A DNA stretch of 10,647 nt from contig JAICPV010000038.1 in the NCBI GenBank assembly GCA_025929655.1, positions 1 through 10,647 on the forward strand, read 5' to 3'. Made by a program: the position numbers and the translations under genes. Position 1 is the first letter of the stretch. Every line of letters starts with the position of its first letter. This document shows, piece by piece, positions 1 through 5,830 of the stretch. Source of the DNA: Pyrinomonadaceae bacterium. GTDB lineage: Bacteria; Acidobacteriota; Blastocatellia; Pyrinomonadales; Pyrinomonadaceae. Under the pieces are notes generated by a model. It had not been told where the DNA came from. It was given only the letters and a program-made list of their open reading frames with translations, and did not search any database.

Positions 1-159
1 CAATGTCACCGGCTCGCCGTTGATGATAGACGGGTAGTCGCGGCCCAATTCGCCCCGCACTTTCTCGATCGCCGCACGCATCGCCTCCGCATTTTCCGGC
101 TTCGAAAAATCGGTAAAAGGCTCGTTCCTGAATTCGTCCAATACTCGTTGTGTTTGCAT
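1..159 (-). CDS. pruA: L-glutamate gamma-semialdehyde (1-pyrroline-5-carboxylate) dehydrogenase, N-terminal 53 residues only
   Basis: An ATG at 159 on the minus strand opens a frame that stays open for 53 codons to the window edge, so only the N-terminus is visible. It contains NEPFTDFSKPEN at residues 12-23, KVRGELGRDYPSIINGEPV at 33-51 and an aldehyde-dehydrogenase-like INGE turn. That lead-in is typical of stand-alone (monofunctional) P5C dehydrogenases, which oxidise glutamate-5-semialdehyde to glutamate with NAD+ as the last step of proline breakdown in the cytoplasm. The catalytic Cys and Glu lie outside the window, so activity cannot be judged. The start is 9 bp after the def stop, with a weak GAGAAG ahead of it, so the two are probably cotranscribed. 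Another aldehyde dehydrogenase is possible, but this N-terminal signature favours the P5C type. Confidence 0.82.
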   Translation of the reverse strand, partial: MQTQRVLDEFRNEPFTDFSKPENAEAMRAAIEKVRGELGRDYPSIINGEPVTL

Positions 160-168
160 ATTTTCTTC

Positions 169-708
169 TCAGACGCGCATAAATCGGTCGTCCCATTTCC
201 CCGTATTCTGCAGCCTCTTGATCTTCCGCTTCGCGAGTTCCCGTTTCAACGGCGTCATCCGGTCGAGGAAAACGATCCCGTCGCAATGGTCCGTTTCGTG
301 CAACACGCATCGCGCTGCCAGACCCATGAGGTCCAATTCGATCTCCTCGCCGCTCGTATCTTGACAAGCGACGATTACGCGCATGTCGCGCTTTACCTGC
401 TGAAAGAGCCCTGGAAACGACAAGCAGCCTTCGTCGCCCGTCTGCTCACCCTCAACGCTCAGGAGCCGCGGATTGACTATCGCGTGTCGTTGATGCCCGC
501 CGTCGTCCTCGGGCACATCCATCACGAAAAAGCGTTTCGAAATGCCGACCTGAGGCGCGGCGAGGCCAACACCCCCAGCCTTTTCCATTGCTATGAACAT
601 CTGGTCGACCAGATTGCGAAATTCGATACCGAACTCCTCATCGCCGACCGGGGTCCCGACCGACAACAAAACCGGGTCGGGATAATGCACTATCTCTAAC
701 TGTTTCAT
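169..708 (-). CDS. def: Peptide deformylase
   Basis: Removes the formyl group from the initiator methionine of new proteins at the ribosome exit. The 179-residue length is normal for the family. All three family motifs are present: GVGLAAPQVG at residues 46-55, EGCLS at 93-97 with the metal-binding Cys95, and HETDH at 137-141 with metal ligands His137 and His141 and catalytic Glu138. The residue after the HExxH box is Cys142, where Leu is more usual. The tail (RKIKRLQNTGKWDD) is basic and loosely folded, as in many type-1/2 bacterial enzymes. No convincing Shine-Dalgarno precedes the ATG. A TATAAT hexamer sits only about 10 bp upstream, so the mRNA may have almost no leader. pruA follows 9 bp downstream, an unusual partner, since def often sits with fmt. 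Confidence 0.95.
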   Translation of the reverse strand: MKQLEIVHYPDPVLLSVGTPVGDEEFGIEFRNLVDQMFIAMEKAGGVGLAAPQVGISKRFFVMDVPEDDGGHQRHAIVNPRLLSVEGEQTGDEGCLSFPGLFQQVKRDMRVIVACQDTSGEEIELDLMGLAARCVLHETDHCDGIVFLDRMTPLKRELAKRKIKRLQNTGKWDDRFMRV

Positions 709-717
709 CCGAATTCA

Positions 718-723
718 ATTATA
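718..723 (-). promoter_or_regulatory. Candidate -10 box for def-pruA
   Basis: On the minus strand the hexamer reads TATAAT, an exact sigma-70 -10 consensus, ending 9 bp before the def ATG. Transcription would then begin about 3 nt from the start codon. No good -35 hexamer is seen at the usual distance (TGCGTT at 741-746). It may be chance. Confidence 0.35.
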
Positions 724-887
724 AGACATCCCGTCCCCGAAACGCAGCAGCCGGCGAAGACATCAAGCGCCGTTTAGCTCACGCTTTCGTCGCAAAAATA
801 TTGCTTTCCAAGTCGTTGCATATATGCTACACTGTGCCGTCCAGGGACCGTGGTGTCGGAGTTGTTTGATAAATAGAGTTTTGTTGT

Positions 888-922
888 CGGACGGTGAAAA
901 AACTTTTTTCGGTTTTTGTCCG
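888..922. repeat. Nested inverted repeats
   Basis: Outer arms CGGAC (888-892) and GTCCG (918-922) enclose inner arms GAAAAAA (896-902) and TTTTTTC (904-910) around a single C. The structure could extrude as a cruciform, or act as a weak bidirectional terminator or a protein site. The stem is AT-rich and no U-tract follows it in the classic way, so terminator function is uncertain. Confidence 0.45.
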
Positions 923-985
923 AAAATGGCTTCTGTATATACATAACCCAAAGCGGGTCAATTGTTTGCGTCCGCTTTCACGAAT

Positions 986-1040
986 GGACAGGCGGTGGAC
1001 AGCGGCGGACAAGCTGCGGACAAAAGTCCGCAATCGGACA
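986..1040. repeat. Phased GGACA direct repeats
   Basis: GGACA occurs at 986, 997, 1007, 1018 and 1036. The first four are spaced 11, 10 and 11 bp, close to one helical turn, and the fifth is 18 bp further on. Such spacing is typical of tandem sites for a winged-helix regulator of the OmpR/PhoB type, but no regulator is encoded nearby. The fourth copy forms part of a hairpin (TGCGGAC at 1015-1021, GTCCGCA at 1026-1032, loop AAAA). Confidence 0.45.
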
Positions 1041-1065
1041 CCGAAACACCTACGAACCCATTAGG

Positions 1066-1581
1066 TTACAGCTTGTGGGTCTTGTTTTCGATGGGAAGAA
1101 GCTCCGTCGTGTCCTCGATAACCGAGGCGACCTGACCGGCCGGCGGCTGGTTCAGCAGCAGGTCGCTACCGGAATTGAGTTCGATCGTGGGTTCGATATC
1201 GGGCCGGTGGGCTAGTTTCTTTCGCTTGTCCTTGAGGTCCTCCTTGAATACGACGTAGATCAGCGTCAGACCTGCAAATACAATAAAGGCTGCCATCAGC
1301 GAACCCGCCCACGGGTTGTCACCGCTTAGGATCATGTATTTGACTATCGTGTAAAGGATGCCGAGAATCGCAAGTCCGACCATTACGAGAAATCCGCCAA
1401 ATGCAATCTGGCCGAACCTTTCGAGACGTTTTTCCCTTCGATCCAAATCGAGCACGGCGTTGCGGGGAATATGCTCGGAGAGCGCGGCGGAAATCTGTTC
1501 AAGGTTCATCCCGCAGGAGCGGCAGAAACGCTGGTCGGTGGAATTTTTCGCTGAACAATTCGGACAGAACATATTCCTCAT
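1066..1581 (-). CDS. Zinc-ribbon protein with two membrane segments
   Basis: This 171-residue protein has an N-terminal zinc ribbon with two CxxC knuckles (Cys6/Cys9 and Cys20/Cys23). A charged linker follows (about 45-55), then two hydrophobic segments near residues 57-82 and 91-112, and a 55-residue polar tail ending in an acidic/Thr-rich stretch (VIEDTTELLPIE). Proteins of this layout are frequent in Acidobacteriota and have no established function. A structural or regulatory membrane role is likely and the zinc ribbon probably faces the cytoplasm (inference). The start at 1581 overlaps the stop of the haem-binding gene as ATGA, implying translational coupling. An internal ATG at 1572 (MFCPNC) is an alternative and looks more like other zinc-ribbon N-termini, but AGGA lies only 2 nt from it, which is too close to serve as its ribosome site. 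Confidence 0.75.
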   Translation of the reverse strand: MRNMFCPNCSAKNSTDQRFCRSCGMNLEQISAALSEHIPRNAVLDLDRREKRLERFGQIAFGGFLVMVGLAILGILYTIVKYMILSGDNPWAGSLMAAFIVFAGLTLIYVVFKEDLKDKRKKLAHRPDIEPTIELNSGSDLLLNQPPAGQVASVIEDTTELLPIENKTHKL

Positions 1582-2045
1582 TGTACCGCTCTTGGAAACT
1601 TTGCCCGCTCGGCGTTAGCCCAATCGCAGATCGCCTTCTTATCGTCTTCCGACAGTGCAGCGTCTCGGTGCATTATCAGATACGACGGCAACGGCATCAA
1701 ACCCGATTCGACCTGTTCGCAGATCTCTTCAAGTTTATGTTCCTGCTGGCGCGGCGTATAGCCGCCGTATTCGCTCATGTTGAGATGTTCGCGGCCGTGG
1801 TCAATATGATCTCGCAGCCACCACGAAACTGGCGCGATCTGCGTGTACCACGGATATATTGTCTTGTTCGAATGACAGTCGTTGCACGAACGCGACATGA
1901 TTTGCTGAATTTCCGCCGGAACATTTACCACACTCTCGATGGTACGTGACGGATCGATCGTCGGGTTCGACCTGTCGATTCGCACGAACTGGATCAGCAC
2001 GAACACCACGGCCAGGCAAACAAGTACGATCTTAAATATTCGCAT
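1578..2045 (-). CDS. Membrane-anchored haem-binding (CxxCH) protein
   Basis: From the ATG at 2045 this is a 155-residue protein with one N-terminal hydrophobic segment (about residues 3-21) that anchors it, with the rest probably periplasmic. Residues 54-58 are CNDCH, a c-type haem attachment site. They sit within the block SNKTIYPWY...PVSWWL..HI..GR typical of the small haem-binding domain family (Haem_bd). A later MPLPSYLIMH segment (near 123-132) could supply a distal Met ligand. Family members are thought to carry electrons, but no partner is known. A TTG codon at 2069 would add 8 residues (MSVEFRCL) before the hydrophobic segment. I prefer the ATG because the anchor then starts at the N-terminus. 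It is the first gene of a unit with the zinc-ribbon gene, overlapping by 4 bp. Confidence 0.82.
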   Translation of the reverse strand: MRIFKIVLVCLAVVFVLIQFVRIDRSNPTIDPSRTIESVVNVPAEIQQIMSRSCNDCHSNKTIYPWYTQIAPVSWWLRDHIDHGREHLNMSEYGGYTPRQQEHKLEEICEQVESGLMPLPSYLIMHRDAALSEDDKKAICDWANAERAKFPRAVQ

Positions 2046-2115
2046 GAGACAGCGGAATTCTACACTCAAGCCATCACTAAAGTCTCGTACGACATCAGAC
2101 GTTTGAACGTTGTAG

Positions 2116-2129
2116 TAAAATTCATTTTA
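2116..2129. promoter_or_regulatory. AT-rich dyad in a divergent promoter region
   Basis: TAAAAT and ATTTTA flank a TC dinucleotide between the divergent haem-binding and hydroxylase genes, about 10 bp before the start of the latter. A TTGAAC at 2103-2108 could be a -35 box for the plus strand, with TTTTAT at 2125-2130 as a weak -10. That would give a leaderless or near-leaderless hydroxylase transcript. Only suggestive. Confidence 0.3.
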
Positions 2130-2139
2130 TTCAAAACAT

Positions 2140-2991
2140 ATGCTCAGGCCGACCGTCGCAGCCATACCGATCTTCGCGATATTAATCGCCGTCGAAGCGC
2201 ATTTATCGCGTATTCGCGGAACGAACGAATTCGAAGATCGAAAGGACACGCGAACTAACATCATTCTCGGTTTTTCGAGCACGATGTGGGGAATTCTTTG
2301 GGGACTGCTCGCCGGTGTGATCTACATGCTAGCGTACGAATGGGCTCCATACAGATTCCCCGCCGAGGCATGGTGGTCGTGGGTTATCTTGTTCTTTATT
2401 GATGATCTTGCGTATTACGTCTTTCACCGTGTCAGTCACGAATGCCGTCTGTTCTGGAACTTCCACGTCGTGCACCATTCGAGCAAGCAGTACAACCTGA
2501 GCGTCGCGGTACGGCAAAGCTGGTTTTCAGGGATTCTTCACTGGATGTTTTATGCTCCGATAATGCTGCTCGGGTTCGCTCCGTGGATGTTCCTGATCGT
2601 TCACGGATTCAACCTGATCTATCAGTTTTGGATCCATACAAAGATGGTCCGTTCGCTCGGGCCGCTCGAATGGGTGTTGAATACACCGTCGCATCATCGC
2701 GTCCATCATGGCGTGAACAATCCCTATCTCGATAAGAATTACGCCGGCGTCCTGATCATCTGGGACCGTATATTCGGTTCCTTCGTAAAAGAAACCGAAG
2801 AACCTCAATACGGAATTATCAAGCAGCTCGAAAGCTACAATCCATTCTGGATAAACACGCATGGATGGGTCGAGATGCATGATGCGATTCGCAAACAGCC
2901 GACCATCTGGCGAAAGCTTCGTTGCATTTTCGGCTCGCCGAATATGGAATTTCGCGACGCGCCGCTTAAGTCGACCCTGGTCGTCGAATGA
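2140..2991 (+). CDS. Fatty acid hydroxylase / sterol desaturase family membrane di-iron protein
   Basis: This 283-residue protein has the histidine clusters that bind the di-iron centre in this superfamily: HRVSH at 96-100, HVVHH at 109-113, His166, and HHRVHH at 185-190. Hydrophobic segments lie near residues 3-20, 44-66, 77-95, 130-146 and 148-165. Family members use O2 to hydroxylate or desaturate lipids in the membrane. The bacterial branch acts on fatty acids, hopanoids, carotenoids or ether lipids, and the substrate cannot be told from sequence. The conserved NTPSHHRVHHG block and the later LIIWDRIFGSF block are strong family marks, so it is probably active. The ATG at 2140 lacks a Shine-Dalgarno. 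It is transcribed away from the haem-binding protein gene, whose product could be an electron donor (speculative). Confidence 0.88.
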   Translation: MLRPTVAAIPIFAILIAVEAHLSRIRGTNEFEDRKDTRTNIILGFSSTMWGILWGLLAGVIYMLAYEWAPYRFPAEAWWSWVILFFIDDLAYYVFHRVSHECRLFWNFHVVHHSSKQYNLSVAVRQSWFSGILHWMFYAPIMLLGFAPWMFLIVHGFNLIYQFWIHTKMVRSLGPLEWVLNTPSHHRVHHGVNNPYLDKNYAGVLIIWDRIFGSFVKETEEPQYGIIKQLESYNPFWINTHGWVEMHDAIRKQPTIWRKLRCIFGSPNMEFRDAPLKSTLVVE

Positions 2992-3049
2992 TTCTGTGAT
3001 AGCCCCGAGTTTGCTCGCAACCTTTGTGTACTAATATACTTACTTCCGA

Positions 3050-3448
3050 ATGGCAGAACGCAAGATCAGAGTGCTGGTTGCGAAACCGGGTTTAGACGGG
3101 CACGACCGCGGCGCGAAAGTGATAGCCCGAGCGCTTCGCGACGCCGGAATGGAAGTGATATATACAGGGCTGCGGCAAACACCCGAGATGATCGCTGCAG
3201 CGGCGTTGCAGGAAGACGTGGATGCGGTCGGGATTTCGATACTGAGCGGAGCGCACCGCACGCTTTGTCCTAAGATCGTCGATCTTCTGCACACTGCCGG
3301 GATGGACGATGTTCTCATTCTGGTAGGCGGGATCGTGCCGACTGAGGACATCGCCGATCTAAAATCAAAAGGTATTTCCGAAGTATTTCCGCCCGGTACG
3401 TCTACCGAAGACATCGTTTCCTATATCAGGGCGAATGTCCGGGATTAA
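3050..3448 (+). CDS. Stand-alone cobalamin-binding subunit, methylmalonyl-CoA mutase type
   Basis: A 132-residue single-domain protein that matches the B12-binding C-terminal domain of acyl-CoA mutases along its whole length. It has the DxHxxG motif as DGHDRG at residues 16-21, where His18 is the lower axial cobalt ligand, the SxL motif at 63-65 (SIL, followed by SGAH), and the glycine pair in LVGG at 91-94. In mutases that split the domain off, this small subunit holds adenosylcobalamin against a separate (beta/alpha)8 subunit to isomerise methylmalonyl-CoA and succinyl-CoA, or a related pair such as isobutyryl-/butyryl-CoA. No large subunit is in the window. It starts 58 bp after the hydroxylase gene with no clear ribosome site. 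The AtuA and crotonase genes nearby fit acyl-CoA catabolism. Confidence 0.88.
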   Translation: MAERKIRVLVAKPGLDGHDRGAKVIARALRDAGMEVIYTGLRQTPEMIAAAALQEDVDAVGISILSGAHRTLCPKIVDLLHTAGMDDVLILVGGIVPTEDIADLKSKGISEVFPPGTSTEDIVSYIRANVRD

Positions 3449-3511
3449 ACAGTTTCCAGAGGTGCGGTTGCGACAGAATAGAGCGGTTGTCTATAGCGGG
3501 AGAAATAAAAT

Positions 3512-3844
3512 ATGAAAGTTCGAGCATTCATTTTCACGGTTTCATTCGCTTTCGTGCTTGGCGTCGGGTCTTCGGCGTCAGGCCAGGAAGCGACGATGAA
3601 AAAGGTCGGCAGGGAGGTCGTCGATACCACAAAGGACGTCGCACGAGGAACGAAGAACGTTTCGAAGAAGGTATATCGCAAAGGTGCAGTCGTCGGAAAC
3701 CGCGTCTGGACCGGTACAAAATGGGTCGCCCGCAGCGCATGGAAGGGTGGAACGTGGGTGGCTGTTAAAACCAAGAACGGGACCAAGTGGGTCTATCGAA
3801 AAGGGCGAAACGTCGTTCGTGCGGCCCGACGGCCCGTATCTTAG
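3512..3844 (+). CDS. Small basic secreted protein with three 11-residue W-G-T-W-V repeats
   Basis: I do not recognise a named family. Residues 1-24 form a Sec signal peptide (hydrophobic core, cleavage near SASG/QE). A Lys-rich, helix-prone segment follows (about 28-60: VVDTTKDVARGTKNVSKKV), then three tandem 11-residue units at 65-97 in which Trp71, Trp82 and Trp93 recur exactly 11 apart, each preceded by G-T-K or G-T and followed by Val. In DNA these are three 33-bp units at 3704-3802. The mature protein is strongly basic, so it might bind an acidic surface or polymer (inference). A GGGAGA ribosome site at 3498-3503 supports the start. It is related to the protein at 3996-4361, and an intrinsic terminator follows it. 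Confidence 0.72.
   Translation: MKVRAFIFTVSFAFVLGVGSSASGQEATMKKVGREVVDTTKDVARGTKNVSKKVYRKGAVVGNRVWTGTKWVARSAWKGGTWVAVKTKNGTKWVYRKGRNVVRAARRPVS
3704..3802 (+). repeat. Three tandem 33-bp coding repeats
   Basis: Units at 3704-3736, 3737-3769 and 3770-3802 encode variants of V-W-T-G-T-K-W-V-A-R-S. The nucleotide identity is loose but the protein pattern (Gly-Thr, Trp-Val) is regular, suggesting old internal duplication and a repeated beta-hairpin. Confidence 0.6.
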
Positions 3845-3872
3845 ACGCAGCGAAATCGATTTCGAAGAATAC

Positions 3873-3916
3873 GCCTCGGCATCTGGCTTTAGGGGCTCGA
3901 TGCGAGGCAATTTTTT
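3873..3916 (+). terminator. Intrinsic terminator after the first small secreted protein
   Basis: The 5' arm GCCTCG-g-CATC (3873-3883) pairs with GATG-CGAGGC (3899-3908), giving 10 base pairs with one bulged G. A run of six T at 3911-3916 follows. It lies 28 bp after the stop at 3844, so it separates the two small-protein genes transcriptionally. Confidence 0.7.
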
Positions 3917-3995
3917 GTGGCATGACTAATGCATATCTCCGCAATGAAACTAAGCGCAAGCTCAAGTTCGACTATAACAAAAAGGGGTTAAGTAT

Positions 3996-4361
3996 ATGAA
4001 AATGAAGAGCCTCCTTAGGCTGGTCGTTGCTACGATATTTGTATTTTTTGCATACAGTTCCGCCGCTGCCCAAGATAAAGAGACCGCAAACGATACGAAC
4101 AAAGACACGCCGAGCAAGTTAAAGGTCGTCGTCACAGATGGACTTAAAACGGCTGCTGAAAAAACAAAAGACGTTGGTGAGGCCATAGCCGACAAGTCGA
4201 AGAAGACGGCAAAAACCTTCGGCAACAAGACAGTTGAGGTAACTGAAAACGTGGTCGGCCAAGCCGTAAAGCAGGGCCGATATTACACGGTCAAAACCTG
4301 GGACGGAACCAAATGGGTTTCCAAACAGGTCTTTTACGAAACAAAGAAAGCCGTCAACTAG
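3996..4361 (+). CDS. Small secreted protein, paralogue of the upstream W-x-G-T-K-W-V protein
   Basis: No named family recognised. It has 121 residues. A signal peptide covers about 1-25, with cleavage at SSAAA/Q. The middle (about 47-92) is a Lys/Ala/Thr-rich amphipathic stretch (TAAEKTKDVGEAIADKSKK) resembling LEA-like or CsbD/YtxH-like helices. Near the C-terminus is one W-D-G-T-K-W-V unit at 102-108 followed by VFYETKK. It shares the order signal, TKDV helix, then WxGTKWV with the protein at 3512-3844 but has one copy of the unit, not three. A strong AAAGGGG ribosome site at 3981-3987, 8 nt from the ATG, fixes the start, with M3 as a minor alternative. A periplasmic or outer-surface stress or envelope role is a guess. 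Confidence 0.72.
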   Translation: MKMKSLLRLVVATIFVFFAYSSAAAQDKETANDTNKDTPSKLKVVVTDGLKTAAEKTKDVGEAIADKSKKTAKTFGNKTVEVTENVVGQAVKQGRYYTVKTWDGTKWVSKQVFYETKKAVN

Positions 4362-4408
4362 AAACGCATAATTGACCAAGCCGCAGCCGCTGGTTTCTAA
4401 TCTAACCG

Positions 4409-5827
4409 ATGAAGCACACGGTCAGAGTTGCCAGCGGCCAGGGCTTTTGGGGCGATCTCCTCACCGCCCCGGTCGACCAGGTCCGCAAAGGTCCCATCGA
4501 TTACCTGATGCTCGATTACCTCGCCGAGGTGACGATGAGCATCATGCAAAAACAGCGCGCCCGCGACCCAAATGCGGGTTACGCGAAAGATTTCGTTGCG
4601 CTCATGCGTGAGATCCTGCCTGACTGCGTTGAGAAAAATATTAAAGTCCTTTCCAATGCCGGCGGCGTAAATGTGTCGGGCTGTGCGGCTGCGATCCAGG
4701 AAACCGCGCTGGAACTCGGCCTTAGCGGCAAAGTCAAAATCGGTATCATTACCGGTGACGATATTCTCGGCCGTCTCGAAGAATTTTCGGAGAAAGGTGT
4801 CGAGATCACCAACATGGAGACCGGCGAACCTCTCGAAGCGATCCGCGATAAAGTTCAGGCTGCGAATGTTTATCTCGGCGCAGGCGGTTTGGTCGAAGCT
4901 CTCGGCAAAGGCGCGCAGGTGGTCGTCGGCGGCCGGCTGACCGACACGGGACTGACGCTTGCCCCGCTGATGCACGAATTCGGTTGGAAAGTCGATCAAT
5001 GGGATTTGGTCTCCGCGGGAACGATCGCGGGCCACATTATCGAATGCGGCGCACAGGCCTCTGGCGGAAACTGCCAATACGATTGGCAGTCAATTCCAGA
5101 CCTTGCAAACGTCGGCTTCCCTATCGTCGAGGCATCGGCGAACGGCGAGTTCATCGTCACGAAGCACGAAGGCACGGGCGGCCGTGTAAACGTCCAGTCC
5201 GTCAAAGAACAGCTCCTCTACGAAATGGGAGATCCGAAATCCTACATCACGCCAGACGTGGTTGCGGATTTTTCCTCGATCCAATTGGCAGACGACGGAA
5301 AAGATCGCGTCCGCGTTTTCGGAATAAAAGGAAACCCGAACACCGAGTTCTACAAAGTCTCGATCGCCTATTCCCACGGTTATAAGGCAGTTGGCACCCT
5401 CGTCTACGCCTGGCCTGATGCGTACGTAAAAGCTCAAGCCGCTGACAAAATCCTCCGCGAACGCCTAGATCGTCTCGGCCTGAAATTCGACACGATCCTA
5501 ACCGAATTCGTCGGCGTCAACGCGACACACGGACACCTAGCTCTTAGTTCCCCTCCTGTCTTAGGAGGGGTGGCAGCCGCTTCGGCTGGCGGGGTGGTGA
5601 GAACTCACGACATTCCCGAAGTCCAACTCCGCATTGGAGTTCGCGGCCCAAACAAATCCGACGTCGAACGTTTTACTCAAGAACTCGCCCCTCTCATCCT
5701 CACCGGCCCCCCGGCCGTCACCGGCTTCGCCGGCGGTCGCCCCAAGGTCGAAGAGATCATGGCGTATTTTCCGGCCTTAATTCCGAAACATCTTATCGAA
5801 ACAAAAGTGGATATAATAGAGGCCTAA
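4409..5827 (+). CDS. AtuA-family (DUF1446) acyclic terpene utilisation protein, large domain, with an in-frame repeat insertion
   Basis: This 472-residue protein matches the large AtuA domain. It has GQGFWGD at residues 10-16, DYLMLDYLAE at 31-40, NAGGVN at 83-88, GDD at 116-118, GGRLTDT at 174-180, the Gly/Cys-rich GAQASGGN at 214-221, HEGTGGRV at 253-260 and GRPKVEEI at 443-450. AtuA belongs to the citronellol/geraniol degradation cluster of Pseudomonas, but its reaction is unknown. In many genomes a roughly 110-residue ferredoxin-like domain is fused at the C-terminus. Here it is absent and a separate gene for it lies at 9694-10035 on the other strand. Residues 380-399 are low-complexity Ala/Gly/Val/Pro and are encoded by a hairpin-rich repeat, probably inserted. 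The frame is intact on both sides. No clear ribosome site is seen. The antitoxin-like gene starts 3 bp after the stop. Confidence 0.86.
   Translation: MKHTVRVASGQGFWGDLLTAPVDQVRKGPIDYLMLDYLAEVTMSIMQKQRARDPNAGYAKDFVALMREILPDCVEKNIKVLSNAGGVNVSGCAAAIQETALELGLSGKVKIGIITGDDILGRLEEFSEKGVEITNMETGEPLEAIRDKVQAANVYLGAGGLVEALGKGAQVVVGGRLTDTGLTLAPLMHEFGWKVDQWDLVSAGTIAGHIIECGAQASGGNCQYDWQSIPDLANVGFPIVEASANGEFIVTKHEGTGGRVNVQSVKEQLLYEMGDPKSYITPDVVADFSSIQLADDGKDRVRVFGIKGNPNTEFYKVSIAYSHGYKAVGTLVYAWPDAYVKAQAADKILRERLDRLGLKFDTILTEFVGVNATHGHLALSSPPVLGGVAAASAGGVVRTHDIPEVQLRIGVRGPNKSDVERFTQELAPLILTGPPAVTGFAGGRPKVEEIMAYFPALIPKHLIETKVDIIEA
5546..5605 (+). repeat. REP/RPE-like palindromic repeat inserted in frame in the AtuA gene
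   Basis: The stretch is bounded by AGTTC (5546-5550) and its complement GAACT (5601-5605). Inside are a perfect 8-bp hairpin CCCCTCCT/AGGAGGGG (5550-5557, 5563-5570, loop GTCTT) and a second hairpin CAGCCG/CGGCTG (5574-5579, 5583-5588, loop CTT), followed by GGCGGGGTGGT. This architecture resembles the dispersed AGGAGGGGTGGC...GGCGGGGTGGT repeats found in intergenic DNA of many bacteria (from memory). The length is 60 bp, divisible by three, and adds 20 residues without a stop. Confidence 0.7.
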
Positions 5828-5830
5828 TCT

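Larger units (their letters stand above)
709..1065. other. Non-coding interval upstream of def, rich in repeats
   Basis: No credible gene is seen here on either strand. Open frames crossing it have no ribosome site and no family-like sequence. The interval lies upstream of def and downstream of the zinc-ribbon gene. It holds a 10-bp palindrome GCATATATGC at 818-827, nested inverted repeats at 888-922, a phased GGACA direct-repeat cluster at 986-1040 and a 7-bp-stem hairpin at 1015-1032. These are listed separately. Confidence 0.6.

Noticed and set aside
148..699. 183-codon open frame on the plus strand
   Set aside because: It lies antisense to def, which has all catalytic motifs. The plus-strand product shows no family features or ribosome site.
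801..828. Plus-strand promoter-like pair TTGCTT and TATGCT, suggesting an ncRNA
   Set aside because: The match is modest, and downstream there is neither a recognisable RNA fold nor a proper terminator. It is not strong enough to call.
916..1215. 99-codon plus-strand frame with Gly/Arg-rich sequence
   Set aside because: It starts in the repeat region and runs antisense into the zinc-ribbon gene. The composition only reflects the GGACA repeats.
2046..2069. Upstream TTG start for the haem-binding protein
   Set aside because: It would place 8 polar/aromatic residues before the membrane anchor with no ribosome site. The ATG at 2045 is the simpler start.
3040..3414. 124-codon minus-strand frame rich in Ser/Thr/Arg
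   Set aside because: Antisense to the B12-binding gene, which has all its motifs. Low-complexity shadow.
4375..4402. Possible terminator ACC(A)AGC...GCTGGT between the second small gene and AtuA
   Set aside because: Only six pairs with a bulge and no T-run. It could be chance in a 47-bp gap.
4397..5077. 226-codon open frame on the minus strand
   Set aside because: Antisense shadow of the AtuA-family gene, created by its third-position GC bias. No domain, start signal or operon context.
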